NCBI RefSeq assembly: GCF_900115595.1
Contig: NZ_FOXA01000008.1
Location: 115,447-179,446, forward strand
Source of the DNA: Tranquillimonas alkanivorans
Lineage (GTDB): Bacteria; Pseudomonadota; Alphaproteobacteria; Rhodobacterales; Rhodobacteraceae
Length of the DNA: 64,000 nucleotides
Direction: 5' to 3'
This document shows, piece by piece, positions 55,654 through 63,641 of this stretch. The notes below the pieces were generated by a model, which did not search any database, was not told where the DNA came from, and was given only the letters and a program-made list of their open reading frames with translations. The position numbers and the translations under genes were made by a program. Position 1 is the first letter of the stretch. Every line of letters starts with the position of its first letter.

Positions 55654-56415
55654 TCAGCCGGCCGACACCATGGCGAGTCCGGGAACCGCCCCGGCCTCGT
55701 CTGGATCCCGTTGCATCAGGTAATCGAGGTTGGCCCGCGCGAGCCGCGCATGTTCGCGCGCCAGCGCCTCGGCCCGGGTGCCCTCGCGCGCCTCGATGGC
55801 CTCGATCAGCGCGCGGTGCTGCCGCTGCGCCACGAAAAGCGACCGCCGGATTTCGGGCACGGCAATCTGACCTTGCAGGAACGCGCTCGGGCCCGCCAAT
55901 GGCAGCTGCGAGACGCGCGCATGTTCGCGCCGCACCGTCTCGGACCCGGCCAGAGCGCCGAGCGCTTCGTGAAAAGCCGCGTTGAGGTCGGCATAGGCCT
56001 CGAAATCCGTCTCAGCCTCGCTTGCGCCGAGCGCCTCGTCGATCCGATCGACGAGGTCGTGGCAAACGCGCAACGCCCCGGGTGCGGCGCCCCGTTCGGC
56101 CGCGAGCCGCACGGCCATGCCCTCGATCGTGCCCCGCACCTCGATGCTGTCGACGACGTCGGCCACCGTGACCTGCCGCACGCGGCAACCGCCCGTGGGG
56201 ATGCGTTCGAGGAACCCCTCTTCGACCAGCCGCGCCATCGCTTCGCGCAGCGGCGTGCGTGAGATACCCAGCTGCTGAGAAACGGCGACCTCTGACAGAC
56301 GCTGTCCGGGCTCGAGCGCGCCCGACATGACAAGTTCGCGCAGCTCCATGAGCGCCTTCATGAACCGCGTCTTCTTCTCGAGCTCCGCCAATCGCCCCTC
56401 CTGCCCCGTCCGCAT
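55654..56415 (-). CDS. GntR-family (FCD type) regulator of the TRAP operon
   Basis: About 253 residues with an N-terminal winged HTH (LRELVMSGALEPGQRLSEVA, then GISRTPLREAMARL) and an all-helical FCD ligand domain (about 95-225). The start is uncertain: ATGs at 56484, 56415 and 56361 are in frame and none has a strong ribosome-binding site. It is read into dctPQM with only 46 bp between, so it probably leads the same transcript and represses it until the transported acid binds. Confidence 0.87.
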   Translation of the reverse strand: MRTGQEGRLAELEKKTRFMKALMELRELVMSGALEPGQRLSEVAVSQQLGISRTPLREAMARLVEEGFLERIPTGGCRVRQVTVADVVDSIEVRGTIEGMAVRLAAERGAAPGALRVCHDLVDRIDEALGASEAETDFEAYADLNAAFHEALGALAGSETVRREHARVSQLPLAGPSAFLQGQIAVPEIRRSLFVAQRQHRALIEAIEAREGTRAEALAREHARLARANLDYLMQRDPDEAGAVPGLAMVSAG

Positions 56416-56858
56416 ACTCGGCAAAAGCCGATGCCGCGGCAAGCCGTTCTTGAATGTGCTACCCTGTGTACAAAACCCCGTCAAACCCGGCTGCGAGGGA
56501 GCATGGGGAGGCCCGGAACATCGGGACAGAAGAAAATACCTTTTTAAATGATAGTTAGCACACCATCTTCATCTTTTAGTTGAAGCCTTCGACCGCAAGA
56601 TGCGGTGATCGACTGTATACATGAGTCTAGGCCCGGACAGTCCGTTACCGCCACGCACAGCACGGCGGAACGCCGGCCAACTCCGCGTTCCCGCAAGAGC
56701 GGGATAGGGAAACGCGCGGATCGCTTCCAAAACCGCCCGCAACCTTCTGACCCAAAACGTTTTCCTCGACATTCTTCAAGAAGCGCCTCAGCGTTCAAGC
56801 CGGCGCCCCTCCTCGCCGCCACTGGACGCGCGGGCGGAAGCGACGCACAAACCGCTGC
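56416..56858. promoter_or_regulatory. Divergent control region between the GntR gene and the TauE/SafE gene
   Basis: This 443-bp gap holds no supported gene. It contains two related palindromes: TGTGTACA (56465-56472), 50 bp ahead of the regulator start, and TGTATACA (56614-56621). FCD-type GntR proteins bind TGTNNACA-like sites, so these are candidate operators. An A/T-rich stretch (about 56520-56580) between them could hold divergent promoters. No riboswitch-like fold was recognised. Confidence 0.5.
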
Positions 56859-57584
56859 ATGATATGGGCTTTTCTCGCACTGGCGCTGGGCGGCGTGCTC
56901 AAGGGCGCGACCGGTGCCGGCGCACCGATCATCGCCGTGCCGGTCATGGCGATCCTCTTCGACGTGCCCTTCGCCATCGCCATCTTTTCGGTCCCCAACC
57001 TGGTCTCGAACCTGTGGCAGGGCTGGCATTACCGCTCGCATCAGCTCGACCGCCGCTTCACGGTCACCTTCGCGCTGGCCGGCGCGCTCGGCGCGGGCAT
57101 CGGCACCTTCATGCTCGCCAATCTCCCGCAGGAGGCGCTGCTGATCCTCGTGGCGCTGTCGGTGTTCGCCTACATCGCCTTCCGGCTGGCCCGGCCGGAC
57201 TGGGTGCTGCCCTTCGCCGTCGCCCGCCGGATCGCCCTGCCGGTCGGCACGCTGGCGGGCGTGATGCAGGGTGCGGCCGGCGTCTCGGCGCCCGTCTCGA
57301 TCACCTTCCTCAACGCGTTGCGGACCGAGCGATCCGCCTTCGTCGCCACGATCTCGGTCTTCTTCGCGGCCATGGCCGTGGTGCAGATCCCGCTTCTGGG
57401 CCATTACGGCTTCCTGACATGGGAGCGGCTGGCCTGGTCCTGCGCGGCGCTCGTGCCCCTGTTGGCCGCCATGCCGGTCGGCGCCTTCCTCGCCCGGCGC
57501 ATCTCGAAACAGGTGTTCGACAGGCTCATCCTGGGACTGCTCGCGCTGGTCGCCCTCCGGCTGCTGATCGACGCTTTCTCCTGA
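56859..57584 (+). CDS. TauE/SafE-family membrane permease
   Basis: A 241-residue protein of the sulfite-exporter TauE/SafE family, with about 7-8 spans. Its two-repeat signature is visible: GGVLKGATGAGAPIIAVPVM at the start and GVMQGAAGVSAPVS in the middle. The family exports or imports small anions such as sulfonates and organic acids. It is 61 bp upstream of kynU and read in the same direction, so a substrate linked to kynurenine/anthranilate is possible but unproven. Confidence 0.85.
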   Translation: MIWAFLALALGGVLKGATGAGAPIIAVPVMAILFDVPFAIAIFSVPNLVSNLWQGWHYRSHQLDRRFTVTFALAGALGAGIGTFMLANLPQEALLILVALSVFAYIAFRLARPDWVLPFAVARRIALPVGTLAGVMQGAAGVSAPVSITFLNALRTERSAFVATISVFFAAMAVVQIPLLGHYGFLTWERLAWSCAALVPLLAAMPVGAFLARRISKQVFDRLILGLLALVALRLLIDAFS

Positions 57585-57645
57585 TCGACTTGCCTTCGCC
57601 GTCGCGCCGGTGTCCTGTGCGCGCCGACGAATTGAGGGAGATACG

Positions 57646-58839
57646 ATGACCGACTTCGCCGCGCTCAAGCGCCGCTTCCACCTGCCCGAGGGCGTGATCT
57701 ACCTGGACGGCAACTCTCTGGGGCCAATGCCCGTCGCCGTACCCGAGCACATGGCGCACGTGCTTCGGAACGAATGGGCCGAAGAGCTGATCCGCGGCTG
57801 GAACACCGCCGGGTGGTACACGCAGCCCGCCCGCGTGGGCGACCGCATCGGCCGCCTGCTGGGCGCGTCCGAGGGCAGCGTGGTCATGGGCGACACGCTG
57901 TCGGTCAAGGTGCACCAGGCGCTGGCCGCCGCCTTGGCTATGCGCCCCGAGCGCAAGGTGATCCTGTCGGACAACGGAAACTTCCCCTCCGACCTATACA
58001 TCGCGCAGGGCATCGCCGGGATGCTGGGGCGCGGCCACGAGTTGCGCACGCCCGCGCCCGAGGATGTCGAGGCCGCGATCACCGACGAGGTGGCGGTGCT
58101 GATGCTGACCGAGGTGGACTATCGCACCGGCCGAAAGCACGACATGAAGCGCCTGACCGAGAAGGCGCACGCCCACGGCGTCCTGACGGTCTGGGACCTG
58201 GCTCACAGCGCCGGCGCACTGCCGGTGGATCTGGCGGCGGCCGGGGCCGATTTCGCCGTCGGCTGCACCTACAAGTTCCTCAACGGCGGCCCCGGCTCCC
58301 CGGCCTTCATCTACGTCGCGCCGCAGCACCAGGAGCAGGCGGCCGTGGCGCTGTCGGGCTGGATGGGCCACACCGCGCCCTTCGCCTTCTCGCCCGATTA
58401 TGTCCCCGGCGAGGGCATCGCCCGGATGCGCGTGGGCACGCCGCCCGTGCTTGGGCTCTCGGCGCTCGAGCCCGCGCTCGACATCTGGGAAGAGGTGGAC
58501 ATGCAGGAGCTGCGCACGCGCTCGATCGAGCTGGGCGAGCTGTTCATCCGCGAGGTCGAGGCGCGCTGCCCGGAGCTGCGCCTCGCCAGCCCCCGCGACG
58601 GCACGGCGCGCGGCTCGCAAGTGTCGTTCCGGTTCGAGGACGGCTACGCCGCCATGCAGGCGCTGATCGACCGGGGCGTGATCGGCGACTTCCGGATGCC
58701 GGACATTATGCGCTTCGGTCTTACGCCACTATACATCGACGAGGATGATGTGCGGCGCGCGGTGGACGTGATCGAGGACGTCATGTCGAACCGCCTGTGG
58801 GACACGCCCCAGTACAAGGCGCGCAAGGCCGTCACCTGA
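57646..58839 (+). CDS. kynU: Kynureninase
   Basis: PLP enzyme hydrolysing kynurenine to anthranilate plus alanine in tryptophan catabolism. The 397-residue protein has the N-terminal YLDGNSLGPMP, the PLP-lysine motif CTYKFLNGG (K210), and DLAHSAGALP with the PLP-contact Asp/His. The start follows GAGGGAG. The other kynurenine-pathway genes (tryptophan dioxygenase, formamidase) are not in the window. Confidence 0.95.
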   Translation: MTDFAALKRRFHLPEGVIYLDGNSLGPMPVAVPEHMAHVLRNEWAEELIRGWNTAGWYTQPARVGDRIGRLLGASEGSVVMGDTLSVKVHQALAAALAMRPERKVILSDNGNFPSDLYIAQGIAGMLGRGHELRTPAPEDVEAAITDEVAVLMLTEVDYRTGRKHDMKRLTEKAHAHGVLTVWDLAHSAGALPVDLAAAGADFAVGCTYKFLNGGPGSPAFIYVAPQHQEQAAVALSGWMGHTAPFAFSPDYVPGEGIARMRVGTPPVLGLSALEPALDIWEEVDMQELRTRSIELGELFIREVEARCPELRLASPRDGTARGSQVSFRFEDGYAAMQALIDRGVIGDFRMPDIMRFGLTPLYIDEDDVRRAVDVIEDVMSNRLWDTPQYKARKAVT

Positions 58840-58887
58840 TCCGGAGAGGCGCGCATTTCCGCAGGATTATGCGTAGCAAAATCCCAC

Positions 58888-59220
58888 CTACCTCTCCCGC
58901 CGGCGTTGCCACTTGCGCCGGCGGGTGCTCCACGTCCGGCGGCCCCAGATCATCGCGCGCGAAATCGGCTGCTGGAGGAACGGCACGTCGAGCGCCAGCA
59001 AGAGCAACCCGAGCGGCAGCATCCACAGCCCCACGATCGGCAGGAACCCCAGCAGGCCTCCCACGATCAGAAGGATCGCGACGGGGATACGGATATGCCA
59101 GCGGCGCGGGACGAGCAGTCCGCGGACCACGCCTTCGCTCTTCGGCACGTTCTTCGACAGCGCGTCGAACTGACGCCGCAGCCGGCGCTCGCGTTTTTCC
59201 ATCTGGTCGCGTTCCTCCAT
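58888..59220 (-). CDS. Small membrane protein of unknown function
   Basis: A 110-residue protein. A charged N-terminal helix rich in Arg/Glu (residues 1-30) is followed by two hydrophobic segments (IPVAILLIVGGLLGFLPIVG and LWMLPLGLLLLALDVPFL) and a very basic tail (RRTWSTRRRKWQRRRER). Relatives have sometimes been mislabelled tryptophan synthase beta-like. It lies between kynU and the luciferase-like gene, transcribed toward kynU. No function can be given. Confidence 0.75.
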   Translation of the reverse strand: MEERDQMEKRERRLRRQFDALSKNVPKSEGVVRGLLVPRRWHIRIPVAILLIVGGLLGFLPIVGLWMLPLGLLLLALDVPFLQQPISRAMIWGRRTWSTRRRKWQRRRER

Positions 59221-59354
59221 CCGCGTGAAGTGGGGGGCCCGGGGGCAAAGTGCAACGCGGTGCCGGGGTTCCGTACCGTCATCCGGCGCGCCCTGCCCCT
59301 TTCACCGGCGCCGACGGCGGACCATCTTGAGCACAAGTCAGACCGGAGACCGAC

Positions 59355-60350
<996 letters not shown>

Positions 60351-60376
60351 GCCGCGCCGCCGCCCCCACAAACGAC

Positions 60377-60402
60377 AACGGGCGCCCGAGGGCGCCCGTT
60401 TT
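60377..60402 (+). terminator. Rho-independent terminator after the LLM gene
   Basis: AACGGGCGCC and GGCGCCCGTT form a 10-bp stem with a CGAG loop, followed by TTTT. It lies 27 bp after the stop; with the A-tract it could also end transcription from the tRNA-Asp side. Confidence 0.88.
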
Positions 60403-60421
60403 GTCTTCCAGATCTAGGAAG

Positions 60422-60498
60422 TGGCGCGGTTGACGGGGCTCGAACCCGCGACCCCCGGCGTGACAGGCCGGTACTCTAACCAACTGAGCTACAACCGC
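60422..60498 (-). tRNA. tRNA-Asp (GTC), copy 1
   Basis: A 77-nt cloverleaf on the minus strand with acceptor GCGGTTG/CAACCGC, anticodon arm CCGGC-CTGTCAC-GCCGG (anticodon GTC) and encoded CCA. Identical in sequence to the second copy 33 bp away. Confidence 0.97.
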
Positions 60499-60531
60499 GC
60501 ATTACGGCCGGTTTTGGGCTTTGGAACAGCG

Positions 60532-60608
60532 TGGCGCGGTTGACGGGGCTCGAACCCGCGACCCCCGGCGTGACAGGCCGGTACTCTAACCAACTGAGCT
60601 ACAACCGC
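60532..60608 (-). tRNA. tRNA-Asp (GTC), copy 2
   Basis: Exact duplicate of the preceding tRNA-Asp, including the encoded CCA. It is transcribed first, in tandem with copy 1. Confidence 0.97.
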
Positions 60609-61070
60609 TCGCTGTTCGTCCGAAGCCCGCTCCGAACGTGTGGGGCGTTCTATGGCCGGGGCCGGTCGGCGTCAAGCGCCCAATCGCCCCTTCCAACCAG
60701 ATTTCCCGCACGTCATCCTCCGAAAGTGTCCTCAGCTTTCGCTGCGGCACATTCCCGTTCCACTCGCTCGGCTGCACCTGCCGATTCACGCGAACAGCGC
60801 CCAGGCCGCACGTGCCGGAGGCCCCCGGCGTACCGGGCGTATTCTCGTGGTTCGAAGGGAAGGGATGGTGGGTGATGAGAGACTCGAACTCTCAAAACGG
60901 TCACTCAAACTACTGATATGAAAGCACGATCCCACCTCATGTTCTCGGTATGTGTACCAGAGAGCTGAACAAAGCGTCAATCCGATCTCCGCACCTCGCT
61001 CGATGTACAGCGGCGCCTTCCCGGCTCAGTTCGCCCCACCGACGCAAGCTCACCCGAAAAGAGGGGAGCT
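60609..61070. other. Gene-free stretch at the edge of the accessory region
   Basis: I see no supported coding gene in these 462 bp. The left part still has GC-rich chromosomal character. From about 60860 the sequence becomes noticeably less GC-rich and contains the orphan tRNA 3' end described separately. This is the most likely left edge of the accessory DNA that runs to the end of the window. Confidence 0.5.
60866..60893 (-). other. Orphan tRNA 3' end (possible att site)
   Basis: On the minus strand these 28 nt read as a T arm (GAGAG-TTCGAGT-CTCTC), an acceptor 3' strand ATCACCC, then ACCA. The matching 5' half (GGGTGAT) and an anticodon arm are missing from the bases that should follow. 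A lone tRNA 3' end beside a composition change is what tyrosine-integrase insertion leaves at one border. No integrase is in view, so this is inference. Confidence 0.55.
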
Positions 61071-61124
61071 ATGAAGCAAGGACACCCGAAATCGCGCCTA
61101 GCTCGCACGCCGTTAGTCTTTTAG
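61071..61124 (+). other. 17-codon reading frame with strong ribosome-binding site
   Basis: An ATG preceded by GAGGGGAGCT opens MKQGHPKSRLARTPLVF and stops at TAG. Skipping one base at TTT-TAG joins it to an uninterrupted frame (SLRDFALELYQLIKAGHEV) running straight into the DUF2806 gene. It may be the true N-terminus separated by a frameshift, a leader peptide, or chance. Confidence 0.4.
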
Positions 61125-61182
61125 TCTCAGAGACTTCGCCTTAGAACTGTACCAACTGATCAAGGCGGGCCACGAGGTGACG

Positions 61183-62154
61183 ATGACGGACGACGAGATC
61201 AATCAGCCGATGCATTGGCTGGACACTCTACTCGAGGGAGGCTTACCTCAGGTTCTGGCAGGACCTGCAGGTAAAGCTATCAGCCGATTGATCGGATCAA
61301 CTGCTGACATCCCGGTAGCGTACCTAGAGGGAGTTGCGAGGGATATCCGAGACAAGTCCGACGCTCGCAGCGCAGTTTCGCGGGCCATCGCAGAACGGGT
61401 TGCCGAAGCCGCTGCTCAGGACCCAGAAGTTGTCGACCGCGCTTTGCAAAGCATGGTGGCTCGCTCCTACAGGAGCCAGACAAACCGGGAAGCGGTTGCA
61501 GCTGTGGCCGTCGAGGACCTTCAGACGACGCCCCCTTCGCCCGGCACCGAGGGTCCCTCCGATGACTGGATGAATAGGTTTGAGCGTTACGCCGAGGATG
61601 CGTCTTCCGAGGACCTGCGGATGATGTATGGCAAGCTGCTCGCGAGTGAAATCCGGGAGCCGGGCAAGATCGCCCCGACGACCGTACATTTCGTATCTAT
61701 GCTCGATACTGAGACCGCACAGTTGATCGAGCGAGTGCTGCCGGTTTGCAGCCCCGACGGGGTCGCGATGACTGCGATTTTGCATCCCAAGTTGTCAATC
61801 CCGGAGACCACCTACATTGAACAGTCTGGCTTCTGGACGGCCGAAAAGACCTTCAGCATGACGTTTTCAGAGGATGGCCTCATCATACGCTCATTCAAGA
61901 ACGACAGCCGTGGGGTTGCCTTGCGCGGCAAGCCCAACAGCAAGCTGACTGTCGAAGCCGCAGTACTGTCCCGCGCGGGAAGAGACCTCTGCAACACGGT
62001 TATTCGAGACTTCGATTATCAAGCGTTCGCAGACTTCGCTCTCTCGAAACCCGAAGTTGATGAGGTACATTTGGGACAAATCCAGAGAGAAAAGGACACT
62101 GTCGAGCTCACGTCCCCTATCCAGCTTTTCCCAACCCGGAAAGAGTCGCAGTGA
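61183..62154 (+). CDS. DUF2806-family protein
   Basis: About 323 residues, soluble, with codon use and GC clearly lower than the core genes. The middle matches the DUF2806 pattern: DDWMNRFERYAEDASSEDL followed by MMYGKLLASEIREPGKI. The N-terminal part is helical and alanine-rich. A GTG at 61177 and the ATG at 61183 share the GAGGTG region; in addition 20 sense codons upstream are open in frame and protein-like, so the true start may be further upstream. DUF2806 proteins have no established function and usually occur in accessory DNA. Followed by a convergent resolvase. Confidence 0.75.
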   Translation: MTDDEINQPMHWLDTLLEGGLPQVLAGPAGKAISRLIGSTADIPVAYLEGVARDIRDKSDARSAVSRAIAERVAEAAAQDPEVVDRALQSMVARSYRSQTNREAVAAVAVEDLQTTPPSPGTEGPSDDWMNRFERYAEDASSEDLRMMYGKLLASEIREPGKIAPTTVHFVSMLDTETAQLIERVLPVCSPDGVAMTAILHPKLSIPETTYIEQSGFWTAEKTFSMTFSEDGLIIRSFKNDSRGVALRGKPNSKLTVEAAVLSRAGRDLCNTVIRDFDYQAFADFALSKPEVDEVHLGQIQREKDTVELTSPIQLFPTRKESQ

Positions 62155-62201
62155 CGGGCGGGCCGTCAGCGGCTTGGCCTTGAGGTGAACTCGGGAGCGC
62201 T

Positions 62202-62840
62202 TCAATGGTCCTCCCATCGCTCCACGGCAACTCGTGCTGCTGAAGGATCGCTCTTGATCCGAAGGACTGTCTGCCGCGTCAGGCCCGCTGCCTTCGCCAC
62301 AGCACTTGTCCCAGTTCCTGCAGCGAGCATGTCCTGCACCTGGGCCAGCTTCGCCCGGTCGTAACTCGGCTTCTTTCCCCGATACTTTTTGGGGTCACCT
62401 TTGTTGGACTGAATACCGGCCTTCTGGGCTTCCTTGGTCGCCTCCGCCTGTGCCTGAGCAGTCGCCGCCATGAAGGCGATGAGTGCGTCTCTCACGGCCT
62501 CCTGCATAGGGTCTGTAGTCGCGCCATCGAAGGTCATGTTGTTGATGACGGTTCGGATGACGACACCGCGGCGCATGAAGTCCCGGATGGCGTCCGTCAC
62601 GTCCTGATAGTTTCTCCCTAGCCGGTCCACCCAGCGCACGACGAGGACATCGCCCCTCCGCAGCTTGTCGTAAAGCCGCCTTCCTTCCGGCCTCTCGGCG
62701 AGCTTCGCGTTCACCCCCGACACGCCATGGTCAGCGACGACCTCATCAAGCTGAAAGCCCGCTGCCTCCGCTTGCGTCCTCTGGTGGTCCAAGTTCTGGT
62801 CGGCAGTACTGACGCGGGCATAGAGGATCGTTTGGGACAT
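62202..62840 (-). CDS. Serine recombinase / resolvase (Tn3 resolvase-invertase family)
   Basis: A 212-residue site-specific recombinase. The N-terminal catalytic domain opens MSQTILYARVSTADQNLDHQ with the nucleophilic serine S11 and arginine R9, and contains RRGDVLVVRWVDRLGRN. The C-terminal ~45 residues form an HTH (MLAAGTGTSAVAKAAGLTRQ, then TVLRIK) that binds DNA. It probably resolves cointegrates or inverts DNA. The ATG at 62840 is set by the YARVST motif. Iterated repeats sit directly upstream. Confidence 0.92.
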   Translation of the reverse strand: MSQTILYARVSTADQNLDHQRTQAEAAGFQLDEVVADHGVSGVNAKLAERPEGRRLYDKLRRGDVLVVRWVDRLGRNYQDVTDAIRDFMRRGVVIRTVINNMTFDGATTDPMQEAVRDALIAFMAATAQAQAEATKEAQKAGIQSNKGDPKKYRGKKPSYDRAKLAQVQDMLAAGTGTSAVAKAAGLTRQTVLRIKSDPSAARVAVERWEDH

Positions 62841-62851
62841 AATGCCTCCGC

Positions 62852-62971
62852 TTGTGTCCGAAAAGGTCATGTCCGCTGATAGACGTGTACGTAGACGGAT
62901 GTCAAACCCTTACGGACACACCCAAGCGAGCCTCAGGACACGACCACTAGGGCATACCCTTGCGGACACAA
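62852..62971. repeat. Iterated repeats upstream of the resolvase (candidate res site)
   Basis: Three related elements: TTGTGTCCGAAAAGG (62852-62866), CCCTTACGGACACA (62907-62920) and ACCCTTGCGGACACAA (62956-62971). The last two are direct repeats 49 bp apart with one mismatch over 14 bp; the first is an inverted copy (TTGTGTCCG/CGGACACAA is exact over 9 bp). A fainter copy (CAGGACACGACC) lies near 62935. Such spaced sub-sites are the usual form of a resolvase res site, which also serves as its operator. Confidence 0.65.
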
Positions 62972-63085
62972 TCGCTGGCGCTGGACCTTCCTCGCCGTCT
63001 TCGATACGAATGAGGGCAACGGCACCAATGCGTTGACGCATAGCTGCGGTCCTGTTGCACGACACGACGCAACACGAGGACACTC

Positions 63086-63352
63086 ATGACTCACATCGCC
63101 ACATACCGCTGCACGGTCGAGGTTGCGGCCTCCACGCTCTTCATCGAGCTGCCCTGCATTGGTGAACTTCACGTCTCGCGCCACTCCGCGCTACCCTCGT
63201 CACGCCCGCCTTTCGTCCTCCGTGACAGGGAGCAGCACGGCTCCGAATACACGCTGGGCGCTGGGCATTGGCAGGCATACTTCACCCCGGCCTCCACCAT
63301 CCGACGCAGCAACCGGGCATGGCAGCGCCAGCGCAGCGGTGGCAACGGCTGA
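63086..63352 (+). CDS. Small hypothetical protein (uncertain)
   Basis: An 88-codon frame opening MTHIATYRCTVEVAASTLF, preceded by ACACGAGGACACTC, an acceptable ribosome-binding site. The first half looks protein-like (ELPCIGELHVSRHSAL), but the C-terminal half becomes arginine- and serine-rich as chance frames do. No homologue is recognised. Kept at low confidence because it is the only plausible gene between the resolvase and the insertion sequence; bases 63353-63491 hold nothing I can support. Confidence 0.3.
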   Translation: MTHIATYRCTVEVAASTLFIELPCIGELHVSRHSALPSSRPPFVLRDREQHGSEYTLGAGHWQAYFTPASTIRRSNRAWQRQRSGGNG

Positions 63353-63491
63353 GGGAAGCACAGGGAAGGCTGGGGCTGACGATGGCCCCACCCCCTGCCG
63401 CCTACAAGATCGGAGGGGGAAGAACGTCCTGGCGCTCCATTGATAAGGAGTTCAGATGTGCGACCCCCAAAAGGTCTTGGGTCCCGTCGGC

Positions 63492-63641
63492 CTAATTCGG
63501 CCCGCCCACGCTGCCGGGTGAGGTCTCCTCCGGGGAGGTACCGCGATAGACCCAACTTCGAGGCGGCTGCCGTCCGTAGCGCGGCTCGCCCAGATACGCT
63601 TGCCCCGACGCTTTGAGCCTCGCCGCGTATCGCGCGTGGTC
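63492..63641 (-). pseudogene. Possible gene tail cut by the IS3-family element
   Basis: On the minus strand the 49 codons between the IS terminal repeat and a TAG read ARYAARLKASGQAYLGEP, then RYGRQPPRSWVYRGTS and a short end. The composition is more protein-like than neighbouring frames. It begins exactly where the inverted repeat ends, so it could be the 3' end of a gene interrupted by the element. The parent protein is not recognised and chance is not excluded. Confidence 0.3.

Noticed and set aside
58888..59220. Annotation as tryptophan synthase beta subunit
   Set aside because: The protein is a 110-residue two-span membrane protein with no PLP-binding motif. Its closeness to kynU does not make it a tryptophan gene.
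60866..60960. A complete tRNA gene
   Set aside because: Only the T arm, acceptor 3' strand and CCA are present. No matching 5' acceptor strand, D arm or anticodon arm could be found on the minus strand in the expected place.
63169..63555. 128-codon minus-strand frame through the region left of the IS element
   Set aside because: Its product is arginine/proline/glycine-rich low-complexity sequence typical of chance frames, and it overlaps the better-looking 49-codon tail in another frame.
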